Assembly (NCBI GenBank): GCA_963281155.1
Contig: CAUJLY010000006.1
Coordinates: 9,114,001-9,178,000, forward strand
DNA length: 64,000 bases
Direction of reading: 5' to 3'
From: Rhabditophanes sp. KR3021
Lineage: Eukaryota; Nematoda; Chromadorea; Rhabditida; Alloionematidae
Under the pieces are notes generated by a model that was not told the DNA's origin, did not search any database, and worked only from the letters and a program-made list of their open reading frames with translations. Position numbers and translations under genes: made by a program. Of this stretch, positions 1-11,800 are shown in pieces. Position 1 is the first letter of the stretch. Each line of letters starts with the position of its first letter.

Positions 1-36
1 AATATTTATATATTCTGATATTTTTTATAATTTTAG

Positions 37-110
37 GCATGGGTATATATTTAGGAGCAATTTATTTTCTTGATGGAATGGTACCTACGGAAACTTCGTT
101 GATAGTATAG
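37..110 (+). CDS. 3'-terminal exon of an upstream gene (partial)
   Basis: A clean acceptor (TTTTAG at 31-36) is followed by an open reading frame whose last 23 codons start with MGIYLGAIYFLDG and end at the TAG at 108-110. The peptide is hydrophobic and could be the end of a last membrane segment. The rest of the gene lies to the left of the window, so the family cannot be named. The support is the splice acceptor plus non-random hydrophobic coding; a chance match in AT-rich DNA is possible. Confidence 0.4.
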
Positions 111-3100
111 GTTATTGTACACATTTCACTTTTCAAGGAAGTTGTACTTATTAAATTTATTTGTTTTCAATAAGTCTACTTAGTAAATGGAACCAAATAG
201 TAACAAAAAATATTCGGTCAAAATCGGTATCATTATCTGTCGATGACGAATCATTCTTCCTATAAATAGTCTCCAGCTTATCATTTCTTAAAGAAAACTT
301 TTCAACTAGTTCCCAACAAACAACTTTTTGTTTTAAGATTAAGTCCAAGAACGAAAGTTTAAATTGCATACCGGGGTTTGCTTGCTAGGCAGCTGTTGCT
401 GAACGCTTTCTTCCTTTCTAAGAAAAGTAACTTTTTAAGGATGAGTTAATTAACTAAGCAAAGATTTTGTTCTCAGTTAGAAGATTATATTTTGATTTAT
501 CATTAAGGACCCAATAACAAACACATGCATTTATTGCGTGTGAATTTATTCATCAAATTAAGTTTAATTAAGAGTATTGGTATAAAAATAGATGACAATA
601 CCATTAAGAAGGGTGTTATTTTTATAAAGCTCAAACAAACATATATTAGATATATTATTGTTAAGTGATTACTTTTTTATATACAAAAGGATGTTATTAA
701 AAGAAAAAATGTTGATATTGTCACTGATACATGTAATAGTAAATAAAGCCATATTTGATGAGCCTTAAAAAATGAGCCATCTTTGAAAAATAATGGTTAT
801 TACAATGGTAATTAAACGTGTGTAGAAAACAGTCCTCGAAAACAACGCTGCCAACTAGGGGCAGTCTTGACTCCATTGTTTTTAATTAACCAAGAGTAAT
901 GTGAAAAGTGTGAATTAAAGTAAATGGGATTTGGCAAATGATAAAACAGTAATTTTTGAAATTGTTTTTGATATGAATACATTTAATTATAAGGGAACGT
1001 CACAACGGTTTGGAAAGTTAACAGTTCGCAATTAGCAAACACAACATATAATGTAAATATATATTTTTTACATAAAGACATTTTGTCTTTCAAATTATGG
1101 CCTTTCAAAGTAAATGTCATTAAGTGTAAAAATATAAAAAGTATTAACATCAAATTTAGAAACACCTTTAAGAGGAGTTTACATTTAAGTTTAAATTTAC
1201 ATGTGTAGTGTTTGTGATAGTTATACATGGTTGTTTATTCTTTTGTAATTATTTGATAGAAACAATGGAGATGGATATTAGGTATGATTTGTATTTCCTG
1301 GTGATGTATCGCGTTGACAATTTATTGTAAATGTTTAGGACAAATTTTAAAGAAGCATTGGCAACATAATCATATTTGGAATTTTACAACTCTTTCCCTA
1401 GAAAATAAAATCGGGAATAATGAAAAAATTAAAAAAACAAAGGAAGGGAATGATCCGGTTTTTGTGAATCTTCTTCCATAATTAACACTTTTTTTGGAGA
1501 AATAAACAATACTTTGAAATTCCGAAGTAAGTGAAAAGTTTGTATATGGCACCTGTGTTTGATTGTTTGTAATATATGAGAGCAAAAAACAATTGCAAAC
1601 TTGGTTATCAAAACAAATGTCATTTTTTATCAAATTTATAACTATCAATTATATTTTGCTTCTTAAAACTAGATAGTTTTGTCCAGTTGTTTTTTATGGG
1701 AGTGTTAACAATAATTGTTTGTTCTATCCCAATTGGCAAATGAAAATGTCCTGACAAAAAAGAATTTATTTTAACCTAAAAAAGTTCAAATGATCAAAAT
1801 GGAATCTTCTAGAATTTTATTATTAATTAAATTGAGTGGGTAAAAAAACAAAAAAGTATCATAACACCTTTTTGGTCCTTTTTTATTTAACAATTTGTTT
1901 CGTGACATTTAGTGTCTGTTGTTTTGTATATTTTACTGGAAACTAGAATTTCAAATTTTATAGACAAATGTCCTTACGTTGTTATTATTGCATATGTATA
2001 AATTTAATTTACAAGGCTTTGTAATATAAAACTGATTCTTGGAAAATCGAATGGATTTGAATAAACCTTTTATACTTTATTAGTTTAAAAAATTAAAAGG
2101 GATTTAGAAGCTATATCAAGATGGTAATTGAAATGACATCATCTTTTGCATTTACATAATATTTGAAACTGCTTTTAACCTTGACATCAGTGAGTCATTT
2201 TATTAAGAAGCTTGTTCAGAAATTCTCATAAGCATGTGTATCATTATGTATTTATGTACACAATTAAAAAATAACAACAAAATGTGCCTAAGGCAAAGTT
2301 TTTTATTAATTGAATAATAACTTCCTATTCACCAAAGTATTCTGATCACTATATTCTAGTGAAAGGCGAGAAAATCTGTAATACCATTAATGTCCTTGAA
2401 GATTAAGCCTCTTGATAAGTTATTTTTTGTTTGGTTTAAAAAAGTTATCACTTCCTTGAATCATCCATCATATACCTTTATTCGAGTTTAATTATAGGTT
2501 TGAAAGAAGCTTTTGAAAACGATTACTAAATTTGCAGAGTAAAAATTGCGTAGTATTTACTATAAATAATTTATACTTATAAAGGTTTAAAGTTGTAAAA
2601 AAGTGAAAAGAGTACGCATCCCAAACATTCAATTATAATATTCAACAATTACTCATCTCCTTAAACTAGATTCTTAGAAAAATAACTTTTATATCCAATA
2701 AGTTTTCATTTTTTAGTGCCTAAAAAAGTTCAAAAATGAAGGAGTAAAACTGTTGTTGACACACACAAGGACAAATTTAATTTGCATTTTTCCGATTTAG
2801 TGTGTTTAAAAAATGTTTCATTTAAGCATGCATTTCAAGGATATATGCCCTGGGGCAAGATTAAATTTTTTATAATTTAAATCGTTTCACTTATGTAACG
2901 CATATGACTCATGTCAAATGAATTGTCGGAAAAGGCTTGAATATACAAAAGATAAGCAGTCATAAGACGACGACCTTGGAGGGTTTAGCCAATTGATCAC
3001 CACCTTTTCTTAATACCTTCTTTTTTGCTATCTAAAAGAAAGAGGATGAAGGTAAGTTTAAACATGTACATCATTGCAATTTCTTCGGTGTGAGTGTTTT

Positions 3101-3262
3101 TTCCATTTAAACCTGTTCTGACTCCAATTATGGCCCTTCCCAATACACCTACCTGCTAGGTATTTATAGCCTTGATTTTGCTTGATATTATATCATTTAA
3201 TATTCTTTCAATTAAAATACTCTTGCTACTTTCTATTATAGCAAATTAAACCTATTCTAATA
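111..3262. other. Intergenic, AT-rich
   Basis: About 3.1 kb with only short, low-complexity open frames that have no recognisable protein content. The final stretch before 3263 is the promoter side of the ground-like gene. It ends in a pyrimidine-rich acceptor (TTCTATTATAG, to 3241) with no matching upstream exon seen, which suits a spliced-leader trans-splice site. Confidence 0.6.
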
Positions 3263-4309
3263 ATGAGATTCTTTACCATCGGATTTTTCTTGGCTTCCGC
3301 CGTTACTACTGTTTTCTCCAACTGTGGATGCATGAGACCTTATCCAGTCATGATGCCACCTCCTTGCCCAATGGCTCCACCACCAATTCAAATGCCATGT
3401 TTCTGTCCGCCACCACCAATGCCCCTTCCATGGCATGTTTACTTTTTAAAATATTGCTATCAGTAGAATTTAGTTAGACAAAAAGTAGATATGATTGATA
3501 TTATTTTCGACCATGAGTATCAATTTGTTTTTAAAAAACAACTATTTGATAGAAAGGGATCAAATGTAGATAGTTTACAATAAAATCTAATGTTTCCAAT
3601 TTAGTCCACCACCAATCATGTGCCCACTGCCAATTCCATGCCCAGCTCCTTATATTCCACCACCACCAATGTGTCCACCCCCACCTCCGCCAATGCCTAT
3701 GCCAATGCCAAGTTGTGGAAGCAGTTATGCTCCAGCTCCAATCATTCTCCCGACTTACCAACCAACATCTTACATTGCTCCACCACAGAATGATTGCTGC
3801 TGTTCCTTGTGGAATGCCTTGCAGATACAGAGTCAGAGCTAAGACTCACGGTTCCAAAATCTTTACTTCTGATGATGTAGAAGCTGAGGAAAACCCAGAT
3901 CCAACCTGCAACAACGAAAAACTCCGTGGAATTATTGAAGAGGTAAGACCTTGTGACGTAATAATTATTCAGATTATCTATTTATTCTATCGACATCACA
4001 CCCGCAAATATCTATATTAGCAACATTTTAAACCTGTTTTAACCTGTCTCCTTTTTTGCATCACTAAATTTAGTTTATAACATATCACTTTTCTAGAACA
4101 TTGCAAAAGACCCAACCATCTCCAAGAGAGCCATCCAAAAAGCCGCTGAGCAAAAGTTGTTTGCCAAGTACAACGTCATTTGTGCAAAAGGAGACTTCAC
4201 TTATGTCGCTTACACCGACCAATACTGTCAAGCTTCAGTGGGAGAGATAACATGCTATGCCTTCAGACCAGTCAACACCGAACCTGCATCAGTACCATCA
4301 AAGCACTAA
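3263..4309 (+). CDS. Ground-like domain protein (hedgehog-related, nematode-specific)
   Basis: Secreted protein: signal peptide (MRFFTIGFFLASAVTTVFS), then a long Pro/Met/Cys-rich region, then a Cys-rich ground-like domain at the C-terminus (DCCC ... CGMPCRYRVRAK ... CNNEKLRGIIEE, then AAEQKLFAKYNVICAKGDF, YTDQYC and ITCYAF). Ground-like proteins are a nematode family related to hedgehog and are linked to cuticle and epidermal matrix. Exons: 3263 to about 3432, about 3605 to 3942, and 4097-4309; the last intron (GTAAGA...TTCTAG) is clear. Two irregularities: the phase between the first two exons does not fit any GT donor I can see, and the frame must shift by one base at the TT at 3803-3804 for DCCC to run into PCGMPC. 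The family call is secure; the exact protein is not. Confidence 0.8.
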
Positions 4310-6569
4310 ACTTTCAACATTATCTACCATGCAAATATTATCAGTTTTAAAGATACTTAGTTACGCTTTTCCTAGTAACCGAAACCACTGCCACTCATAT
4401 TTATATGTATGATCAACAAACAAAAAACTACATTTTTTAATTGCTTTCTCTTTTTGTTGATTAGACGGTGGGTCTCGCAATTTAGCATCCTTATTTGTGT
4501 ATATTATGGATGTGGCGTTTTTTAGAACAGAAACATCATTCCTGTATTTATACTTTTTATACTTACCTGAATAAACTAAATCACAATAATTGGAGTTGGT
4601 TTTTGGTTGTTTATCATGACAATTAAATGTCAATCATATCAATAACACTTTAATGTGGCACTTTTTTATTTATTACAAAATGGATATAATTATAGGGTAT
4701 TCAAATAAAACATTAAATGCTACGTTTGCTTTTTATTAGCATAAACAAAATATGTCAATTTTGATGTAAACATGCTAAACTTGCAACTAAGTTGATTGGA
4801 AAGTGTATTTGAAAGCTTCATTAGTCTATTAAATCGCCTTATCATATGTAGGCTTGCATTGTGATGCCCCAAATAAACTTTTTTGGTCTAGATTAAAACA
4901 AATGAAAGGAAACAAAATCTATTGTGGATTGCATCATTTAAAACAAGTATCAGCAAATTGAAATTTATTGTCGTATTTATATATTGTCAAGGAATAAATC
5001 TTTTTTATTTTAATTTTGAAAGGCACAGCAATAACCAAAAGTACATTCTAATCATACTACCTTTCTAAACAAAGTTTGATGGAAACTCAGCTTCTATAAA
5101 AATAAATAAAGCAATTAAGGTAATGCATTTTTGGAATAAAACAATATTTTAAATAACGGTTGCATGTGTTGTTTGTTCTTTGATCACATATCCTTTAGAA
5201 TTAGTATTTTTATAATCTACAATCTAGCTAAAAGGTAGTTATATTTCCATAACCTGGCCTTTAAAACGGTATGTCAGAGGAATTTTATTTAAATTAAAAG
5301 ATATTTGCCGCGATTTAATTCTTAAGATGATGAATATATGGCATATTTAATCTTTTGCAAGTGGGTATTACTTAAAGAAAACTACATCAGCCATAATTTA
5401 AATTTTTAATAAATCTAATGCTTTTCGAAGATAAAGATCTTCTACATCATGAATATTTTGCTTAAAAGCATCGAAAATGTTCTTATTCGACATTAAACAA
5501 TATTTTTATTAGTTTTGGTCAAACAAATCTTATTTTTCTTTCTTTGTTTATAATTTGTTTCGGACAACAAAAAATATTACAATTTCAGTACATAAATTAG
5601 ATATTTTTTCTTTACTAGAACTCAATGTTGATATAAACGTGGACAAGTCATAATAACAAGCACTATTTTGATTCGCCAATTAATAAAATATATAGTTTTA
5701 AAAAACACATATCTTATTTTTAATCAAATTTAATTATTTAAAATTATTTGTTCTTTAACCGAGTCATTTTTAACTAAGAATTGGACGTTCTCAATAAGGA
5801 GTGTTTGTTTTAGATCATAATTTATATAAGAGAGGAAAACAATGTATTGTTTCAATTATTTCCATTTGCAAATAATTAATTCAGTATAATTTTTACATTT
5901 GATTTAGAATCAGAAATGCTTTCTGGGGACTTTAGTCGAAAATGATTGTTATTAAGATTTTGTTCTTTTATGAAACGTGTCGCTGTTCATTTACAGGTGA
6001 AAAATAGTTTTTTAGTGTTGCTATCATTACTGAGTTTATATTACATTAATCTACAGTTTTTTAAATAGCAACATTATTAAATAATTTGGCTTTTCCGAAA
6101 GAAATTAAATACCTTTATGAAATACGTTATTTCAGATTCTTTAACTCATTTAATGACAGTTATTTAGAACATAATAGTACTTTTCATTTAATTTATTATA
6201 AAAGCGCAATATTTAAAATCTACTCCGCGACTTAGTTATTAGAGATCTGTTGTTTTTAAGTTTATTTTACTATTTTTGAGGTTTCTTCACTTAATAGTTT
6301 TATCTAGGTGCATGTATAAACTATGTCTTCAATTTTTATTTGTAAACATTACAGTGAGAATAAGATTACATGTTCTTTAATAACTATTTTAGCTTCATTC
6401 CATGTAACTTTATAAATGACGTTTAATTTAAATGCTTGATGAAAACAATTCATATTCATTCTTAGCATACGTCTATTTAGAATTAAAGAGCACATCATTT
6501 TAAGTGTATGATAGAATAATATATCTTCGATTCAGGTATAGTAAATTTATTATATTCTGTTTCTAAAAA
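4310..6569. other. Intergenic, AT-rich
   Basis: About 2.2 kb between the ground-like gene and the AP-2-like gene. Only short open frames are present; nothing in them resembles a protein family, an RNA gene or a repeat that I recognise. Confidence 0.6.
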
Positions 6570-7739
6570 ATGGACAATAACGACGGACACCAAGCTCTGC
6601 CAAATGCTGATGCACCAGGTACCAACATTAATACTAGACATGGTTTAAATCCTGTATCACCAATTGATGTTAATGCCAGCGGAAAGAATGACTTGCCATC
6701 TGTTGACCATATGATTAGCATCTTAAGACATTCTTTGGAATCAAATATTGCGGCTCTCAACAAACCCCAAGAATCATCTACAGATCTCCACTATGCCCGA
6801 TTCGTCGATGCCCCAAGAATAACAGCAGTAATGGACTATATTAACAGAAGGCAAGCTGAATTCCAACAACAGCAATTGATGGACGTTTTGCGAGGTCAAA
6901 ATAATGTTGGAGGTTTTTCTCAAGCTCACGAGTATGTTGCTGAAATTCCACATGCTGAGGAAAATGTCGTTGAGGTTCCAACGTGGCTGCAAACATATAG
7001 AATAAGTATTGAGGATCCCAAGTTCGAACGATTGGCACCCCCTAACAATCACTATCGTTTTGGAATTCCAATTCCACTGAAAGCAATTTGTGGTTATCGT
7101 ACGATTGATCAAATTGAAGAAGATTTAAAAAGACTTGGATGCCAAAGCATTTCCCTTGTTAAAAGAAAGCTTAGTACTGAACGTTTTCTAACTAAAATTA
7201 GAAAAAAGTTTGCACTTAATGGTTTGGGGATCTACGCTGCCAACTATGTCTCTACGGAACCCGCTTTACTCGCAAGGGCCATTTTGACGCTTCTTTCTGG
7301 TCGTCCTTCCCTACCGTATCCCGATGCCCGGAATGCACAAAATTCTAACATAAGAGTAAACCGGGAACAATGCTTTCGCGCTCAATCTCGTGTTCGAGAC
7401 GCCGAAGTACAATCTTCTGATGCTATATTTAAAGAACCATGGCAAGTTGAAGTCAGACAAATAATGAGACTTCATGTTATCAAAAAGCTTGCCTTAGCTT
7501 GTATTCGAGCAAGTTCTTTGAACAATTTGGATTGCCTCCATGAAATTGCTGTCAGACACGTCCGATTTGGATTGGATCTTGAAATGGAGCTTTTCAGTGG
7601 CATGGCGAGCAAGGAAGAATACTACGATGCTGTAAACACAAGACTTTCTGAGCTTGACAAAGTTGGTGAGGCGGAAGAAGTTACACCTTACGTTGTAGGA
7701 CTATTTCGCCAACTTTCTGCTATATTTCCTTCTACTTAA
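6570..7739 (+). CDS. Divergent AP-2-like (TFAP2) transcription factor, tentative
   Basis: Single-exon ORF of 389 residues with an uninterrupted frame. Residues 1-160 are polar and probably disordered. Residues about 164-235 resemble the AP-2 DNA-binding/helix-span-helix region in ordered, spaced positions: FGIPIPLKAICG (AP-2 SVPGRLSLLS), TIDQIEEDLKRLGCQSISL (AP-2 has T-V-x2-V-x3-L-x4-C-x3-SL at the same spacing), then ALNGLGIYAANYVS (AP-2 GLN-x-PAGRRKAANVT). The basic residues of the AP-2 loop (GRRK) are replaced here by GIY, so DNA binding may be altered. The C-terminal 130 residues are helical and end VVGLFRQLSAIFPST. AP-2 proteins are dimeric nuclear regulators of epidermal and neural fate. 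The alignment is by eye and the identity is low. Confidence 0.5.
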   Translation: MDNNDGHQALPNADAPGTNINTRHGLNPVSPIDVNASGKNDLPSVDHMISILRHSLESNIAALNKPQESSTDLHYARFVDAPRITAVMDYINRRQAEFQQQQLMDVLRGQNNVGGFSQAHEYVAEIPHAEENVVEVPTWLQTYRISIEDPKFERLAPPNNHYRFGIPIPLKAICGYRTIDQIEEDLKRLGCQSISLVKRKLSTERFLTKIRKKFALNGLGIYAANYVSTEPALLARAILTLLSGRPSLPYPDARNAQNSNIRVNREQCFRAQSRVRDAEVQSSDAIFKEPWQVEVRQIMRLHVIKKLALACIRASSLNNLDCLHEIAVRHVRFGLDLEMELFSGMASKEEYYDAVNTRLSELDKVGEAEEVTPYVVGLFRQLSAIFPST

Positions 7740-8024
7740 ACCGTAATTTCCATAAATTAATATCTTAGTAAATTTGTCTGAAAGTTTTTTTCGTAAAATA
7801 TTTAAATGCCTCCTCTGCCTAGCAGAAAAAAAATATTGAAGATCTGTTTCATGATTTAGATATAAAATACAGTGGCTTTTAGACCTACTGAAACAGAATT
7901 TCTATTGCTCAAGGACAGAGGGTTGATAGTATGTTGTTGTATTGCTAATAATAGTTATGAAATGAGATTACATTTGGGGTAATATAAAGGGTTCTAAGTA
8001 TTAATTTGATATCAATTTAAAATC

Positions 8025-8406
8025 ATGAAAATCGTAGCTTGCTTATTCATTGCGTTGATTCTATGTCAAATTACTCAAGCAAAGGACAAATGCAAATATT
8101 GTATTAAAATTGTTAATGAACTTGACAAATATCTTACTGAACATCCAGGAGAGACAGATAAGGTAAAATATAGTTACTTTATTGGTAATATGATGTTTTT
8201 AGGCTAAGGAATACGTATGTGTTGCGTGTTCACATGGAAATCCAATTCTTAATGAAGTTTGCAGGCAACTTTTCAAAAGAGCAATTGCAGAGATAATCAA
8301 AGGAATTGAAAGAAAGGATGGAGCTGAAAAGATATGCCAAACAATTCATTATTGTCCTAAAGATTCAATTTCTCCAGATGTGACTACTACTCAACAACCG
8401 CTTTAA
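8025..8406 (+). CDS. Saposin-like (SapB domain) secreted protein
   Basis: Two exons, 8025-8162 and 8203-8406, with a 40-nt intron (GTAAAA...TTTTAG), give 113 residues. A signal peptide (MKIVACLFIALILCQITQA) is followed by one saposin-B-type domain: CKYC near its start, a second pair CVAC, a central Cys (NEVC), and a closing C-x5-C (CQTIHYC). That is the usual six-Cys SapB pattern plus one extra Cys, so one may be free or may pair between subunits. The tail is short and Thr/Gln-rich. Single-domain nematode saposin-like proteins (caenopore type) act on lipids or membranes, often in the gut; that role is inferred from the family. Confidence 0.8.
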
Positions 8407-8425
8407 TTACACACATTTAAACATT

Positions 8426-8431
8426 AATAAA
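8426..8431 (+). terminator. Poly(A) signal AATAAA of the saposin-like gene
   Basis: AATAAA lies 20 nt after the stop codon of the saposin-like gene, inside an A-rich stretch, a typical distance for a short nematode 3' UTR. Confidence 0.6.
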
Positions 8432-8855
8432 AAATGATTTTATTTAGTCACGAAATAATTAATTAGATACGATGTAAAGCATGCATAAAAATACAGGCAG
8501 TTGTCATCCTGCTTATATTTTACATACATTCACCTAAACTAGTATTTGTGGGCATGAAGTTTCGTCCATTAACTCTCGAAATTAGGGTTATTTATTTTTG
8601 TATATTTAGGTAAAGTATTCCGTACCTGGTTAATATTAATTTTAAAAGTTTAAAAATGTTCTTTATTGTTGAATGAATTAATAAAATATATGATGTGTAA
8701 TTTTGATATTATTAATATACTGAGCTGCTGAAAGATACTTTCTTGCAATTATGATTTGCTTTAGAATTTTTAAGAGATCTTGCTAAATTAACAGAAGGGT
8801 GCATTGAGGAACTAAACTATTGTTTCTGGATTGTGCTTAACACTGTTGTCATTAA

Positions 8856-11800
8856 TTATCCCATCATTAAACTTTTACCAGGCTCGTATGTTAAACCTTT
8901 GTCAAATTGTTCGAGGACATAAACATTATCACTTGCAAATACTCTTAATTCTGAAGGCGGATTTGTTATTACATATCTTTTGTTTGATTCCGTTGAACTG
9001 GGATCATGCAATCTATATAGACCAATACATAATTGACCATACTTTTTTAAGGCTATTGTGAACATCTCTCCATACGTGCTAGCTGTTTTTATGCCCTCGT
9101 ATGGGGTATCTGCTAAGGCTATTTGGGATATTCTACACCGTTCTCGATTTTGCATTGTTTCAGTGGTACTATAACCACCTCGAAGGCCGGCGCCTTCTGC
9201 TAGTATTAATTCTAATTCTGGAGTTGCCCCACCAGTTACTAATGTTCTAATTAATGTCAGTGCGGAATCATTGAAATAGGTCTAGAATTAATTTATTAAA
9301 CTATTATACACAACTTATCAACTTACTGTGCTCATCAACGAATCTAATACTGAAATAGCAAAAGCAGTTCCACAAGCAAATGGCTGCGTAAGATACAGTT
9401 CAGTATCAGGATCATCGTCATCATCCTGATCTAGGAATTGGACATTCGAATCGTAGACCAATTCAGTTATCATTGGTACACTAGTTCCAAATTTGACACC
9501 TCTCTTCTGAAAAGAGTTGGGACTTCCAACAGGCGACACACTTGCTGTGTTTCTGGTATTTGATATGCCCAGAGTGTCATCGAATTGCATGGCTTTTATA
9601 TTAAGTGAGGCCAAGATGGACTCTTTGTCAGCTAATGTTGGATCTTCGTTTGTATTAGGAATTCTAGCCGAAATTATTACACACATGTCGCATAAATTAA
9701 TGTTAACAGCTCTAAGATCAGCCCTTGACAAGGGAGAACCATTTAGAATAGATATTTTTGGCAAATTATGCAATGTCTTCCATTCACGGCGCAAATATTC
9801 AACGTCGCCAACAATAACCACATGCTTCAATTCATGATAGTGGAAGTTTGAAGCTCTTAGCGGCATAACAAAATTGCGTAATCCTATTAAAGGACTGTCT
9901 GAATCAGCAAATAAGCAGACAACAACGTGGCCGTTCAAAACAGTCATAGCAGCCTGATGTCTGTCCAAAATACATTCTTCAATATGTCTCGGAGGACACC
10001 AATGAAACATCCCAGTCGAGTCATACTTCATGTCTTGCTGTTCAAATTCCCTGCCAATATCTATTGCTCTGCAATCAGATATGCTATCAGATGCAAAACT
10101 GTATTTGGGACCTTTCCCCATATTAAAATCCATGGGCATATTATTTGGAGGTGCAGCATTAGCTCTGGGTGTATCCGTAATATGAACCATATTTTTTCCA
10201 ATTTTCTTTGCGAGTTGAACTTGTCTTGCGCTTTTTCGAAATAACGATACTAAAATGAATATAAATAAGTTATCGTCCACTGATTTACTTACGATTCCGA
10301 CATTTACACTTCTTAATCAGAGATACATCCGTTATATCTTCATGGCATTGTTTACACCAGTAGAATGCTCGTTTCACTTCATCTGCAGATTGAGCAATAA
10401 AAAATCCTTGTGTTTGAGGTTGTATGATTGTATTAGGACCAGGATTTATGGCAATATTGCATTCTTTCTTATCATCATCTTTCATCTCAATAGCCAAAAG
10501 AAGCAATCCCAGTCGAGTGAACAGTAGACTAAAAAACATAATTAAAGATTCAGTAAAGTTAATTAAATTGTATTAAAATCAAAAACAATTAGTCTGCCCG
10601 ATGTTCATATATTTAAAGTAAAGATTATCTTACTGTGCTGCTTCGGAAAACGAAACTCCGGTAAAGCTATGTGATAATGTATCCGTGTACATTTCCATAC
10701 CTGCTCCGCATAGGTATAAATTTAACCAGTCAGGAGTATGTTTAGACTAAAAAGGGATCATTTGATTTTTTTCCTATTTTAAATTGGAACAGTGGACCTT
10801 ATTAGATTGTTTAATTTGATTTCAACTATTATTTGGAAGAATTTTGGTTGCATCTACACTTTGCATGCCTTTTCAGATTATTTTAGGTTTAAACATTTAA
10901 CATTCGAAAAATGACTCAACTCGGACAGAACAAACAAAGAGTACAGAGATTAACAAAACTTACTTCGTCGTTTCTTGGAACTCCATGCCAACAAAAGCAT
11001 GCGACAAAGTTTCCGTATACATTTCCATGCCAGCTCCTCTAAGATAATCATTTGTCCAATCTAATGCTGTTGCTGACTAAAAATGTTTAACATTGATACA
11101 TGCTTTATTAGCTTTCACTAATCATACAACACAAAGAACATATAAAGAACGGTTGGTAACTTACCGTTTTGAAAGATCTCATCGCAAACAAATTAGCCAT
11201 CATTGTAGAGAATCCAGGAGCTAAGCATGATTGAGCAATAAACCCCAATTTCAGTTCTGCCAAGCAAATGACATCATCGCCTCTTCGCCAATCCCATGAA
11301 GGAATATTCAATAGATATGCTTTGTTGTGATATTGCATCAATTGAACAATTACACGAATGTCTGAGGAATAATTTTTGATTGAAATTACACGCATTATAT
11401 TGGCTGCATCTTCTGCATCTGGATCACTAGAGTATTTATTTGCTAACACTAAGCAAGCATCTGCTTCGTCAATTTTGACTCTTGACAAATCTATAGAGTC
11501 CATCACTGTTCCCGTAAAAAATTCAACTTTTGTAAAATGTCTTTTAAATAGACCTTCTAATTCTAGATCTGGCGCTGTTCTATGAAGAAATACTACCTCC
11601 ACGTCTACGTCTTCTCTGTCTTCGTGTAAGAAATCAAGTAGAAAGTGGGACACAGAATCAAATGTAATGAATCCACAAACTACTATATGTCTAAATAAAT
11701 TAAATTTATAGTTAGATGACTTGTCAAACATACTTTTTCCCGTGTTCACCTTTATATTCACCCCCATACTTTTGTCTTTGCCCTAACAAATCTGCAATTT

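Noticed and set aside
983..1648. Overlapping short minus-strand frames at the left end
   Set aside because: Lys/Phe/Leu-rich, overlapping in different frames, with no splice signals that connect them.
4361..4633. 90-codon minus-strand frame downstream of the ground-like gene
   Set aside because: Polar AT-driven composition with no motif; likely chance.
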